From Teratosphaeria epicoccoides (lineage: Eukaryota; Ascomycota; Dothideomycetes; Mycosphaerellales; Teratosphaeriaceae), in NCBI GenBank assembly GCA_021401465.1, contig JADDMT010000203.1:1-38714 (forward strand): a DNA stretch of 38,714 nt. The letters run 5' to 3'. The position numbers and the translations under genes are program-made. Under the pieces are notes generated by a model. It did no database searches and was not told the origin of the DNA. It saw only the letters and a program-made list of their open reading frames with translations. This document shows positions 30,067 to 38,714 of the stretch, piece after piece. The number at the start of each line of letters is the position of its first letter. The first letter of the stretch is position 1.

Positions 30067-30704
30067 ATGGCGGACGATCGACCATCCTCGCCCTCCCCGC
30101 AGGAGCGCAAGACACTCGATGCAGAGGCCAAAGCGAAGGAAGATGCCGAACAGGCGACGCTGCCCTACAAATGGACCCAGACCATCGGCGAGCTCGACCT
30201 CACCGCACCCATCCCCGCCAACATGAAGGGCAAAGACCTCGACGTCAAGATCACCAAGACCACCCTCAAAGCCGGCATCAAAGGTCAGGACCCCATCATT
30301 GAGGTATCCAATAATCACCCACAAACTCCTGATCATCACTAATGAAACTTAATCAGGGCGCCCTTCCCCACCCCGTCCATCCCGACGACAGCACCTGGAC
30401 CCTCGAAACCACGCCCACCGGCAAAGAACTTGCCCTCCACCTCGACAAAGTCAACAAGATGGAGTGGTGGGCGCATGTGGTGACGTCGGCGCCGAAAATC
30501 GACACGAGTAAGATTTCTCCGGAGAACAGCAAGTTGAGCGATTTGGATGGCGAGACGAGGGGAATGGTGGAGAAGATGATGTGGGATCAGCGGCAGAAGG
30601 AGATGGGGAGGCCGACGAGCGAGGAGGAGAAGAAGATGGAGTTGTTGAGGAAGTTTCAGGAGCAGCATCCGGAGATGGATTTTTCCAACGCGAAGATGGG
30701 GTGA
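30067..30704 (+). CDS. nudC: NudC-type nuclear movement protein (CS domain), two exons
   Basis: Exon 1 30067-30303, intron 30304-30356 (53 bp; GTATCC...ATCAG, branch-like CTAAT), exon 2 30357-30704. 194 residues, the usual size of fungal NudC. An N-terminal charged helix (about residues 10-30) precedes the CS (p23-like) domain at about 33-125, which contains YKWTQTIGELDL, the DLDVKITKTTLKAGIKGQDPIIEG strand pair and DDSTWTLE. A conserved C-terminal tail follows (SKLSDLDGETRGMVEKMMWDQRQKEMG and a PEMDFSNAKM end). NudC acts with dynein regulators and Hsp90 in nuclear migration and protein stability. The frame is intact only with the intron removed, and the splice restores IIE-G-ALPHP. Confidence 0.95.
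30304..30356 (+). other. Intron of the nudC-type gene
   Basis: 53 bp, GT...AG, with a CTAAT branch-like site about 15 bases before the acceptor. A typical short ascomycete intron; removing it joins the CS-domain coding sequence in frame. Confidence 0.9.
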
Positions 30705-30966
30705 TGGGGTTGTACGGTTGCGTTTTGGAGCTAGAAGTTCATCTGACAGGGTGTTCGGAGATGCTCAAGAGGTATCGCGAGGCAATCGACTACACGAGAA
30801 AGGATGTCTGGTATGGTGGCCGGTCCGAAAATTTCATCCGTGTCTTAGAACTCTCCATATGGTCATCCAGCCTCACGTCAGTGGAACGAAAGAAGATAAC
30901 GGCCGTACACATTAGCTCCGCCATTTCTGGATGTGTAAACCTGTACTCGTCTCTGCCGTAGGCTTA

Positions 30967-31393
30967 TCACCTCGTCTCAAAGCACTGGTGCCGCACCTGC
31001 ACAACCCACTCCCAACGTAGCAACGCACAAACCCTCCACTTACTAAGCGCAATACCCTTCCCATCCGTCTCCCTGATAAATGAGGGTCCGCAATCCCTCG
31101 TCTCGTTCTTAGAATAAGCCTCATTCTTCGCGATTTTCCAGAATTGGAAGGGGCCCCGAGCTTGAGTATCGGTTGAGCAGCAAAAAGTGTGGAAGTTGTG
31201 TATCTCGCATTGATCGTTCCTGGGAGGAGCGCCGATGGTCAGAATATTTTGTGGGTGGGGAAGGGGGGGGGGCGATACCCTTCTGTGCCCGTGTCGCACC
31301 AGACGGGTCGGGTGTAAGCGTTCGCGAGCATGTCTGCGCTGTGAGGATGGGCTGTAGAAGAGGGAGGAGAAGGAGGGAGGTGGAGAGTCTCAT
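30967..31393 (-). pseudogene. Possible small secreted Cys-rich protein, frame broken
   Basis: From ATG at 31393 the minus strand codes MRLSTSLLLLPLLQPILTA, a good signal peptide, followed by QTC. In another frame, lower down (31299-30967), is a Cys-containing part (NDQCEIHNFHTFCCSTDTQ, then three more Cys). An intron-like segment (GTATCG near 31278, CTGAC, CCCAG at 31220) lies between, but splicing it does not join the two frames. A G10 homopolymer (31263-31272) and C-rich DNA make sequence errors possible. This could be a broken gene, a mis-assembled one or chance. Confidence 0.25.
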
Positions 31394-31724
31394 TGTGGTG
31401 GCTGAGAGGTGGGTTAGGGCTGCGTTGGGTGGGTGTAGAGGTGGAGTAGTGCTGAGGGTCGGCGGGGATACGATGAGGAAGCAGGTGCAGACTGGGATAG
31501 TTCACACGCCCCGTCTCTTCGTGGTATAAACTCTTTCGTCAGAGAAGGAGATTTACTGTTTCGCGCCTGCGCTCGCCTCGACTGATGTCTCACGGCTCGA
31601 TGGCAAGAACGATGGCGCAGGGGCGCGAGGCGGACCGCCAGTCTGGTCCGCATCATGGGCAGCCGTGGCAGTCCAAAGTACCTGCGGACAACAAGTCTTA
31701 GTGCGTGGGCTGGCAGCACTATTC

Positions 31725-32078
31725 TTAGCATAACCACTTCTGTCCGATGTCCCGGGGGGGTTCAGTCCACCAGTCCTCAGCGTCGTCGTTATTAAGCCGA
31801 GACTCCGTGCGGTCACCACTGACTAGCGCTGCGACTACAGTCCTTTTGTGATTGTACTCGCCCCAGATTCGTGCCGCAACATCATTGCTCTCATCGGCCT
31901 CAAGAGTGTTGATGTACTCTGCCTGTAGAGGACAGACGGCAAAATTGTTGACTCGGATCCTTTTGACAGGATCAAGCGCGACATCGACCCCGTTGATTGC
32001 AGGAAGCCGTGGAAGCGCACCAAAGGCTCGATACCCGCTTCCACATCGATGGAGAGGCTGAGCGTGAGCAGTGGACAC
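31725..32078 (-). CDS. Doubtful hypothetical protein, 117 residues
   Basis: An open frame with a protein-like second half (ALDPVKRIRVNNFAVCPLQ, then an acidic NNDDAEDWW region) but no recognisable domain, and it overlaps open frames on both strands. Listed only as a candidate. Confidence 0.2.
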   Translation of the reverse strand: MSTAHAQPLHRCGSGYRAFGALPRLPAINGVDVALDPVKRIRVNNFAVCPLQAEYINTLEADESNDVAARIWGEYNHKRTVVAALVSGDRTESRLNNDDAEDWWTEPPRDIGQKWLC

Positions 32079-32440
32079 GGAGTCGCACTGTTCGTCGCAA
32101 ATGCACCATCGAGTATACAGTGCACATTGAGCTTACCTTCCTGCTGCCGAGGGTCTTGCTGCAATCAAAGAGTGGTTGCAAGAGCATGCGTAGCCGCACC
32201 GCGAGTGACATCTTATATGCCGACATGCATGCCCACGAAGATTTCGATGTTGTGCCTGTCACCCAGATCGATCTACCTGGAGCCCATGCTCAGCAGCCGA
32301 TCTGACTCCTACACATTTGGCTGATCTAGCCAGTCACGATGCTCCCACCATGCGCGATATGACACATTTCGCAGTCAGTGGCCGTGGCCGTGTCACTCTG
32401 GTCGACTGCTTGGTCCAACTAGGGATGGGCGTGTCTTATA

Positions 32441-32460
32441 CACGTGACACAAGACACGTG
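32441..32460. promoter_or_regulatory. Two CACGTG (E-box) sites upstream of the F-box gene
   Basis: CACGTG at 32441-32446 and 32455-32460, spaced 14 bp, about 430 bp upstream of the F-box start codon. Such sites bind bHLH factors in fungi. Two copies so close together are suggestive only. Confidence 0.3.
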
Positions 32461-32890
32461 CTCTATTCCACTTCTGACATTGTGTTCTTATTTTGTGAGA
32501 CAGTGTCAAGGTCTCGGTGGAATCTCGGCAAAATCTCGGCCGAGAGTTAGCCTGGCTTCTCCGCATCCTGAACAGGCTTAGCTGCCGCTCTCCTAGGGCT
32601 AATTCTGTGGCTGTCATGACTCATGAGTAAGCCTCTCTGACGTCATGCCGAGCGGGGACAACCGCTCCAAGCTCGGCTGCACCTCCTATGACGGTGGCTA
32701 TCTAGTCTTGGCGTCAGCGGAACCTGGACAGGGACGATTGTGCTGAGGTAAGTGGAAAGCTCCGAGAACAATGGCAGAAGAGTCATATGTAGTCGTTGTA
32801 GATAGAGAAGCTTCATGGAGGTACCTCCCTCTTTGACTCTCAACTTTCTCCTTTGTTAGCAGGGGAGGGAGAGGGAGAGGGAGACGGCCC

Positions 32891-34618
32891 ATGGCAGACC
32901 AAATACAGGCAGCGAGCCTTCTGGGTCTGCCCGCCGAACTGCTCCAACACATCCTCACCTATCTCGAGCCCGTCGACCTGGCTCAAGTCGCCCAGAGTTC
33001 ACGTGTCTTGGCCGCACACAGCCACGACGACCAAATATGGCAGCCGCTGGTCAACCGCAACCTCGAGCGCCCCATCTGTAGCCCAGCACCACTCAAGACT
33101 TATCGAGAGCTGTACGCCGCGCATCATCCTCGATGGTTCATCCCCCGCCACCGCGTCTGGTTCTCCGACAAACACCCACATGGCAAGCTGGTGCTTGCGA
33201 GATACGATGCGCAACGAGGCAGCATACTGGCCCATACCTTGTCTGCAGTGCGAGGAAACCATACACTCAGCTTCTGGGAAAAGGACCGTGAAGTCATCAT
33301 CCATTCGTTCCACCCGCGAGTGTCACTTGACCTGGAGAAGCCGGTTGTCAATTTGGAGTTAAACTCTCCCGCGGCGGACGACCGAACAAATCAGGAGCCA
33401 AGCGACAGAGCCTACGCTCCGCCATCTCAGTACAGCAAGGAAATCCTGATGGAGACGTCAGACACTCCGGGCTTCTACAGTTCCTTCTCCCTCTGTCACT
33501 CGCTTCCCAAAGCAGCCATCACCGACTCTACGGCGGTATGGCCGCCAACGCGCTTCCCTGCTCAATCCCGCGTCCGCACGCAGTCCAACGACGGCTTTCG
33601 TTCCTCAGGTCATCGACCTACGCGCTTGTGCGATGTCAGCCAGACTGCTTTCCGTGTGCGCCGATGGGCAGAGTTCAATGGTCGACGAGCAGCTTCCAGT
33701 TTGGTCAACTTCAGCTCTCTCAGCGGTTTAGCAGCTGCGCTCGGAACTGGCAGCGGACCGTACTTCGCCGAGCACCTCGTCTCGAGCACCCACAACGGGA
33801 GGGGCATCCACATGAACGAGGAGATTGCCACCTTTTCAACGCTTCCGCTGGAGATGTACATGCCGACGCCGAAGAAGCCGTGGCAAGGGATCTGGTGTGG
33901 TGACTACAGTGGGCATGGCTGCGAGTTTCTCGTCGTGACCCAGCCAGATAAAGGCAAGGAGTCGCCACTTCCTGATGGTATGGATTGGCTACGGCACTGG
34001 TTCAGGGGAGGAAGGCGCAGCAGCACGAGCAGCAACTCTAGCTATGCCAGTGCACAGGAGGAGATTATCAATGGCGATCTCAGGATCGAGCAAAACCGGC
34101 GACTGGAAGTCGAGCGTCAGCATTTACAAAGTCAAATCGACCCGGAGACTGTACTGGACGGCTTTACAGAGGCGTCAGGTTCCCCTAGAATTTCTGAGCA
34201 TTTGGAGGAAGATGACGAGCCAAGTGGCAGGCTGGAGGCTGTCAAGCTCACCGGCGATCCAAACATTCCGCGCGGTCACTACACCTTCATCGCGCCCGAC
34301 ATTGGCTCTCGTGGCTATTTGCGGACGGCAGATGAAGAGACCTTCCGCGGCGCGCGTGTAGTCAGGAGTGCTGGTCACATCGCGGGACGAGGATTTAGAG
34401 AAGGTGAGCCTGGAAATCAATTTGCAAAGAAGACAGCTGACAGGAATATTCCAGACCAGTACACACCGTCACAGCTGATAATGGTGTCGCACGATACATT
34501 GGCGCAGTTTTGGGAAGGTTTCGGACATATCAGCTACTTCCAGCGGGTGGATCTCGATGCACTTATAAAGGATGGCGTGGTGGGTCTGTCTCAGGGCAGA
34601 GAAGGAGAAGCGGACTAG
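32891..34618 (+). CDS. F-box protein with FBXO31-like C-terminal domain, 575 residues
   Basis: Intact single-exon frame. F-box at about residues 9-55 (LLGLPAELLQHILTYLEPVD...QIWQPLV), which would bind Skp1 in an SCF ubiquitin ligase. It is followed by a short RWF-containing conserved region (about 80-110) as in FBXO31-type proteins. From about residue 325 comes a domain like the cyclin-D1-binding part of FBXO31: GIWCGDYSGHGCEFLVV, then, after a Ser-rich low-complexity insert (about 375-430), the marker KLTGDPNIPRGHYTF. It ends with GHISYFQRVDLDAL. Expected role: substrate receptor for ubiquitination; the substrate cannot be read from the sequence. Start chosen because ATG (context GCCCATGGC) lies just ahead of the F-box. 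No RIP damage, although the gene ends about 170 bp before mutated DNA begins. Confidence 0.88.
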   Translation: MADQIQAASLLGLPAELLQHILTYLEPVDLAQVAQSSRVLAAHSHDDQIWQPLVNRNLERPICSPAPLKTYRELYAAHHPRWFIPRHRVWFSDKHPHGKLVLARYDAQRGSILAHTLSAVRGNHTLSFWEKDREVIIHSFHPRVSLDLEKPVVNLELNSPAADDRTNQEPSDRAYAPPSQYSKEILMETSDTPGFYSSFSLCHSLPKAAITDSTAVWPPTRFPAQSRVRTQSNDGFRSSGHRPTRLCDVSQTAFRVRRWAEFNGRRAASSLVNFSSLSGLAAALGTGSGPYFAEHLVSSTHNGRGIHMNEEIATFSTLPLEMYMPTPKKPWQGIWCGDYSGHGCEFLVVTQPDKGKESPLPDGMDWLRHWFRGGRRSSTSSNSSYASAQEEIINGDLRIEQNRRLEVERQHLQSQIDPETVLDGFTEASGSPRISEHLEEDDEPSGRLEAVKLTGDPNIPRGHYTFIAPDIGSRGYLRTADEETFRGARVVRSAGHIAGRGFREGEPGNQFAKKTADRNIPDQYTPSQLIMVSHDTLAQFWEGFGHISYFQRVDLDALIKDGVVGLSQGREGEAD

Positions 34619-34920
34619 ATGCATATGTGTGTTTCGCACGGTCATCTTTATGTGCCTACGACGCAATAGGTCTGAGCACAACGAGTAACCTAACGCAACA
34701 GACGGCGGTCCGAATGTGCCAATTCCACATGCATGTGTTTTTTGATATCACGTGTTTGCTCGAATTGAGCTAGTTATTGCCAAATATCACTTCACTAGCG
34801 ATTGATATTGTGATTTAATGCTATTGTCGGCTTAGTCATAAGTGAGTCCTCCTCGCCGCTATCAACTTACCATGTTACACTCTCAGATTACTATTATATT
34901 GTACCTAATAATGTACTAAA
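34619..34920. other. Right boundary of the gene island
   Basis: 3' region of the F-box gene. Composition changes to TpA-rich RIP type at about 34780. No gene. Confidence 0.55.
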
Positions 34921-35432
34921 ATGGCTGAAGAATCTACTACTAGCTTACCTGAACCTAAGCTGCTACCTCTAGCGCTAGTGTAAGTTGTTTCTACGCTTAT
35001 AGCATGCTTATAGAGGTAGTCGCTAACTTGTAGTAGTAGTTTACGCTATCTAGAGACTAAGAATACCGCTAATTAGTAGTATAAGTCTAAAGAGAGCTAG
35101 TAGTACAATTACAATACTAGCCTTAAGGAGAAAGATGCCCTCCTATGTAAGTATAACATAGCTAGCTATATTATAGAGACTAATAAAGGCAAGCTAGCTA
35201 TTAATCTATGTAACAAATGTACTAAGTATGGTTATAAGTGTAGGGTCTAGTCCTAGCATGATAATGCAGCTTACGTATTCTGTAAGCATAACAATTACAT
35301 TAGATGTCATGCTAATTGCTAGCATAAGCTGTTAATTAAGGAGAAAATAGGGGTAGTTAAGTTAAGGCTTACTGCGATTAAACTACGACTAGACAAATTC
35401 GACATATGCATTAACGCGTAGCTTAGCAATAT
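34921..35432 (+). pseudogene. RIP-damaged ORF with a Zn2Cys6-like cysteine cluster, cut off by element G
   Basis: From ATG 34921 (MAEESTTSLPEPKLL) one plus-strand frame with TAG/TAA interruptions runs to the insertion point of G at 35433. Its recognisable part is a Cys cluster at about 35209-35320: C-NK-C-TKYGYK-C, then (with Tyr read as former Cys, TAC from TGC) C-VF-C, then x7-C. That gives C-x2-C-x6-C-x10-C-x2-C-x7-C, the spacing of the fungal binuclear zinc cluster. A Lys/Leu-rich helix follows. The rest of the gene lies beyond G, F and E, outside the window. Function unknown; it could be a DNA-binding protein of a mobile element. Confidence 0.5.
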
Positions 35433-35792
35433 TAATACAGTTAATACTAGGGGGCTATTAGAACTACATAGGTTCTAATGCCTACCCTTAGCATGTAGTA
35501 ACCCTACTACATATAGCAAGGGGGTCCTTTGTACATACGTTAGCTTGTATGTTGTCTAAGTAGGATTAATAGTTGACGTAGGATGCTTCTATGTCGCTAA
35601 CTCTACAATACCCCTACAGGGATAGGCTTAGACATGCTTTCCCTAATTAAAGGGCGTTAGGGGTTATAAGCACCCTTAGCGCTACCTCTGCAATAAGCAG
35701 GAAGTAGCGCTATCTTGTACCTATTAAAAGGTCGGATTACTCTGTCATACTACAAGATATTTTCATATTATATAGCATATATATCTATATTA
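35433..35792 (+). repeat. 5' LTR of element G
   Basis: 360 bp, TAATACAG (from TGATACGG) to TATATTA. Confidence 0.92.
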
Positions 35793-35841
35793 GTTCTACT
35801 TCCTCTGCTCTACTTTGTAGTCTAGTAGAGAATACTACGAT

Positions 35842-36766
35842 ATGTCTAGAGTACTACGTACTCGCAACTAACGCATAGCGAGCGCTATCCTAAGCGCCCG
35901 CGATAGCAAAGCTAGCCTAAGTACCTAGCCTGTAGAAGTACCCCCTACGTGCGACACTACATTAAGCGATAGTTCTACTAGAGGCTAATTACGTAGCGGA
36001 CAAGGTAATAGGCCCCCTGTATAGGGACTACAGCTAACCCTGACTATTGACCTAGCCCTTGTAGCCATGATTGTCGATTAGGTCACGAACTGCCTTGCGA
36101 ACTAGAGCTAGAGCCGCACCGCTTCTAGTAGCAACACAGAGAGGACGACAAAGACGTCGCTATAAGTAGTACTAATAAACTAGCAGACGAAGAAATCTAG
36201 CGAGATTTCATACTAGGGACCTATAGAGACAACTTACTAGTAGGCGTAGACCCTCCGCGTGTACCTGCGAGTCTAGTGCCTAAGTTCGGGGCCATAGTAG
36301 GCTAACCTAGAGGCAGTCGTAACGCATGTAACCTGAAGCCGTTTAAGGGAGACACCTTAAAGGAGGCTCGAACTTTCTTGCAGGCATGTAAGGCAGTTTT
36401 TATGCTTAACCTACGCGGATATTCCATAGAGGGCAAACAAGTTACCTTTAGTGTAATGTAGCTTGAAGAGGATAAAGAACCTCGTAATAATTAGCATGAG
36501 TAGTATAACCTTATGCGGGTCTATAACAGAACGTATATGTAGGCAGACTTTCGCTAGTTGTATGTCGACTAGGTCGAGGATCTAGGGAACCGCGCCCTTA
36601 CTATGTCTGTCGAAAATAAGAAGGCCAAGCAGGGGAAGAGACAAACTACCTCTAGCTTCGCTACCTACCTCGCTACACTTAAGAGACAGATGCTACCCTA
36701 TACTAAGACATAACGCGTGCGGCACCTACTCGTTAAACTTAATGACAATCTTCAGAACACGATCAT
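35842..36766 (+). pseudogene. gag: gag of element G (truncated)
   Basis: Starts at ATG 35842 and aligns with 16032-16957 of A with one single-base deletion near 36132-36140. Many TAG/TAA codons. Ends at the insertion of F. Confidence 0.85.
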
Positions 36767-37126
36767 TAATACGGTTGATACTAGGGGGCCATTAGAACCG
36801 CATAGGTTCTAATGCCTACCCTTAGCATGTAGTGACCCTGCTACATATGGTAAGGGGGTCCTTCGTACATACGTTAGCTCGTATGTCGTCTAAGAGGGAT
36901 CAGTTGTCGACGTAGGACGCCCCTACGTCGCTGACCCTACAGTACCCCTGCGGGGTTAGGCTCAGACATGCTTTCCCTAATAAAGGAGTGTTAGGGGCTA
37001 TAAGCACCCTTAGCGCTACCTCTACGATAAGCAGAAAGCAGCGCTGTCTTGTGCCTACTAAAAGGTCGGATTACTCTGTTACACTGCGAAATATTTCTAT
37101 ATCATATAGCATATACATCTATATTA
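36767..37126 (+). repeat. 5' LTR of element F
   Basis: 360 bp, colinear with the LTRs of A. Confidence 0.92.
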
Positions 37127-37175
37127 GTTCTGCTTTCTCCCCCCTGCTTTGCAGTCTAGCAGAGAATACTACGAT

Positions 37176-38008
37176 ATGTCTAGAGTACTACGAACTCGCA
37201 ACTAATGCGTAGTAAGCGCTATCCTAAGCGCCCGCGATAGCGAAGCTAGCCTGAGTAACTAGCCTGTAGAAGTACCCCCTGCGAGCGACACTGCATCGAG
37301 CGACGGTTCTGCTAGAGGCTAATTACGTGGCGGACAAGGTAATAGACCCCCTGCACAAGGACTACAGCTAACCCTAACTATTAACCTAGCCCTCGTAGCC
37401 ATGATTGTTAATTAGGTCGCGAACTACCTTGCGAACTAGAGCTAGAGCCGCACTAATTCTAGTAGCGACAACGGCGAGGACGACGAAGATGTCGCCATAA
37501 GTGGTACTAATAAACTAGCGGACGAAGAAATCTAGCGAGATTTCACGCTAGGGACCCGCGAAGACAACTTACTAGGAGGCGCAGACTCTCCGCGTGTTCC
37601 CGCGAACCTAGTGCCTAAATTCGGGGCCATAGTAGGCTAACTAGGAGGTAGTCGTAACGCACGTAACCTAAAGCCGTTTAAGGGAGACACCTTAAAGGAG
37701 GCTCGAACTTTCTTGCAGGCGTGTAAGGCAGTTTTCGTGCTTAACCTACGCGGATATTCCATGGAGGGCGAACAAGTCGCCTTTAGTGTAATGTAGCTTA
37801 AAGAGGATAAGGAACCTCGCAACAATTATCATAAGTAGTATGACCTTATGCGGGTCTATGACAGAACGTATATATAGGCAGACTTTCGCTAGTTCTATGT
37901 CGACTAGGTCGAGGATCCGGGGAATCGCGCCCTTACTATGTCTGTCGAGGACGAGAAGGCTAAGCAGGGGAAGGGACAAACAACCTCTAGCCTCGCTACC
38001 TACCTCGC
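37176..38008 (+). pseudogene. gag: gag of element F (truncated)
   Basis: ATG 37176; colinear with A from 16032 to 16864 without net indel; RIP-type stops. The minus-strand open frames at 37637-37979 are shadows. Confidence 0.87.
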
Positions 38009-38368
38009 TGATATAGATGTATGTGCTATATGATATGAAAATATCTCGCAGTATGACAGAGTAATCCGACCTTTTAGTAGGTACAAGACAGCGCTGCTTT
38101 CTGCTTATCGCAGAGGTAGCGCTAAGGGTGCTTATAACCCCCGACGCTCCTCAATTAGGGAAAGCATGTCTGAGCCTAACCCCGTAGGGGTACCGTAGGG
38201 TCAGCGACGTAGGGGCGTCCTACGTCGACAACTGATCCTACTCGGACGACATACGAGCTAACGTATGTACGAAGGACCCCCTTGCTATATGTAGCAGGGT
38301 TACTGCATGCCAAGGGCGGCCATTAGAACCCATGCGGTTCAAATGGTCCCCTAGTATCAACCGTATCA
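38009..38368 (-). repeat. 3' LTR of element E
   Basis: 360 bp, TGATACGG to TATATCA on the minus strand. Relatively little RIP compared with F and G. Confidence 0.93.
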
Positions 38369-38714
38369 CTGCCCCTCCTCCTATGAGGATGTCCCTAGCC
38401 TCACTAAGTGACGCACGCAGAACATATAGGGTACGGGATGTAGCACGCTTACACCGCGCAAGGGTAAATAGGTAGATAGCCTGCGTAACATGTGTCATGC
38501 GTATACCTTAACACCTTCGTAGCGAGTACGGGGCGGAGGCTGCTAACTCGGGCGGGTTTTAATCCGTCACATGTTAGGCGGCTTCGTAACACCTTCGCTT
38601 CACATGCGGATCGAGATATCAGGAAACCACGAGTACGTACTTCGGTCAATCCTTGAAATTATAGGGCGAGCATGCGCGCCGGCCTCGCCAAGTAGCTTGG
38701 CCGTCCCTATTTAG
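38009..38714 (-). mobile_element. Element E: 3' end of an A-family element, running off the right edge
   Basis: Minus-strand 3' LTR (38009-38368) followed by the polypurine tract and the 3' internal end, matching 23090-23431 of A. Inserted in the gag of F. Its antisense gene, if present, would lie beyond the window. Confidence 0.92.

Larger units (their letters stand above)
30705..32890. other. 2.2-kb stretch without a confident gene
   Basis: Normal composition, no RIP. It holds the 3' region of the nudC-type gene, two weak minus-strand candidates (30967-31393 and 31725-32078, listed separately) and the promoter of the F-box gene. A plus-strand frame 31997-32305 overlaps the second candidate; I cannot tell which, if either, is real. 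Confidence 0.5.
35433..36766 (+). mobile_element. Element G: A-family element, 5' part, interrupted by F
   Basis: 5' LTR, leader and 925 bp of gag. The most heavily RIP-mutated copy of the family in the window (LTR starts TAATACAG). Broken at 36766 by F. Five bases left of G are AATAT, five bases left of F are ATCAT; neither duplication can be checked. Confidence 0.92.
36767..38008 (+). mobile_element. Element F: A-family element inserted in the gag of G, interrupted by E
   Basis: 5' LTR (36767-37126, starts TAATACGG), leader and 833 bp of gag. Broken after CTCGC (38004-38008) by E. Confidence 0.92.

Noticed and set aside
31997..32305. Plus-strand ORF of 102 codons
   Set aside because: Overlaps a comparable minus-strand frame; no domain, no clear promoter or homology that I can recognise.
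1..38714. tRNA or rRNA genes, CRISPR arrays, bacterial operon features
   Set aside because: None seen. GGTTCAAAT-like strings in the LTRs resemble a T-arm but lack the rest of a tRNA. The genome is eukaryotic.

Overview
The window looks like heterochromatic DNA from a filamentous ascomycete (Pezizomycotina; I cannot fix the class). Most of it is nested Ty3/Gypsy retrotransposons mutated in the style of RIP (repeat-induced point mutation). CpA/TpG has become TpA, so conceptual proteins carry TAG or TAA where Gln or Trp codons should be, while CpG remains common. An island of about 7 kb (27.6-34.8 kb) with normal coding sequence and one short intron sits between two of these blocks.

Left block (1-23,848). 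Element B (+) is the host. Its pol starts at 3,540. It is interrupted on the left by element H (-, LTR 3,244-3,539, gag below it), which is itself interrupted by element D (-, 5' LTR 875-1,234, gag running off the window). B is interrupted again by element C (8,273-15,067, complete, 177-bp LTRs). Its 3' LTR is split by element A (15,623-23,791, complete, 360-bp LTRs, target duplication ATTAC). A, B, D, E, F and G belong to one family. C and H are two others. A/B and C encode a chromodomain at the end of pol, as chromoviruses do. Right block (34,780-38,714): remnant of a Cys-rich ORF, then G (+) interrupted by F (+), interrupted by E (-).

The most unusual feature is in the A/B family. Between pol and the 3' LTR lies a second gene on the opposite strand (A: 22,633 to 21,137, 498 codons; B: 7,716 to 6,220). 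It has its own TATA box, a cysteine cluster close to a Zn2Cys6 spacing, and acidic and basic nuclear-looking stretches. It converges on gag-pol with about 140 bp between the stops. Element C carries a textbook -1 frameshift signal (GGGAAAA plus a 10-bp stem-loop) at the gag/pol junction. Both families lack a tRNA-type primer site and show LTR/leader complementarity as in self-priming (Tf1-like) elements.

Between the left block and the island (23,849-27,480) are two RIP-damaged minus-strand genes: a fungal DDE integrase-core protein and an unrecognised ORF cut off by the insertion of B. The island holds a small basic protein gene (-), an EthD-family gene (-), a NudC-type CS-domain gene (+, one intron) and an F-box gene with an FBXO31-like C-terminal domain (+). 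These look like unlinked housekeeping functions, not an operon or cluster.
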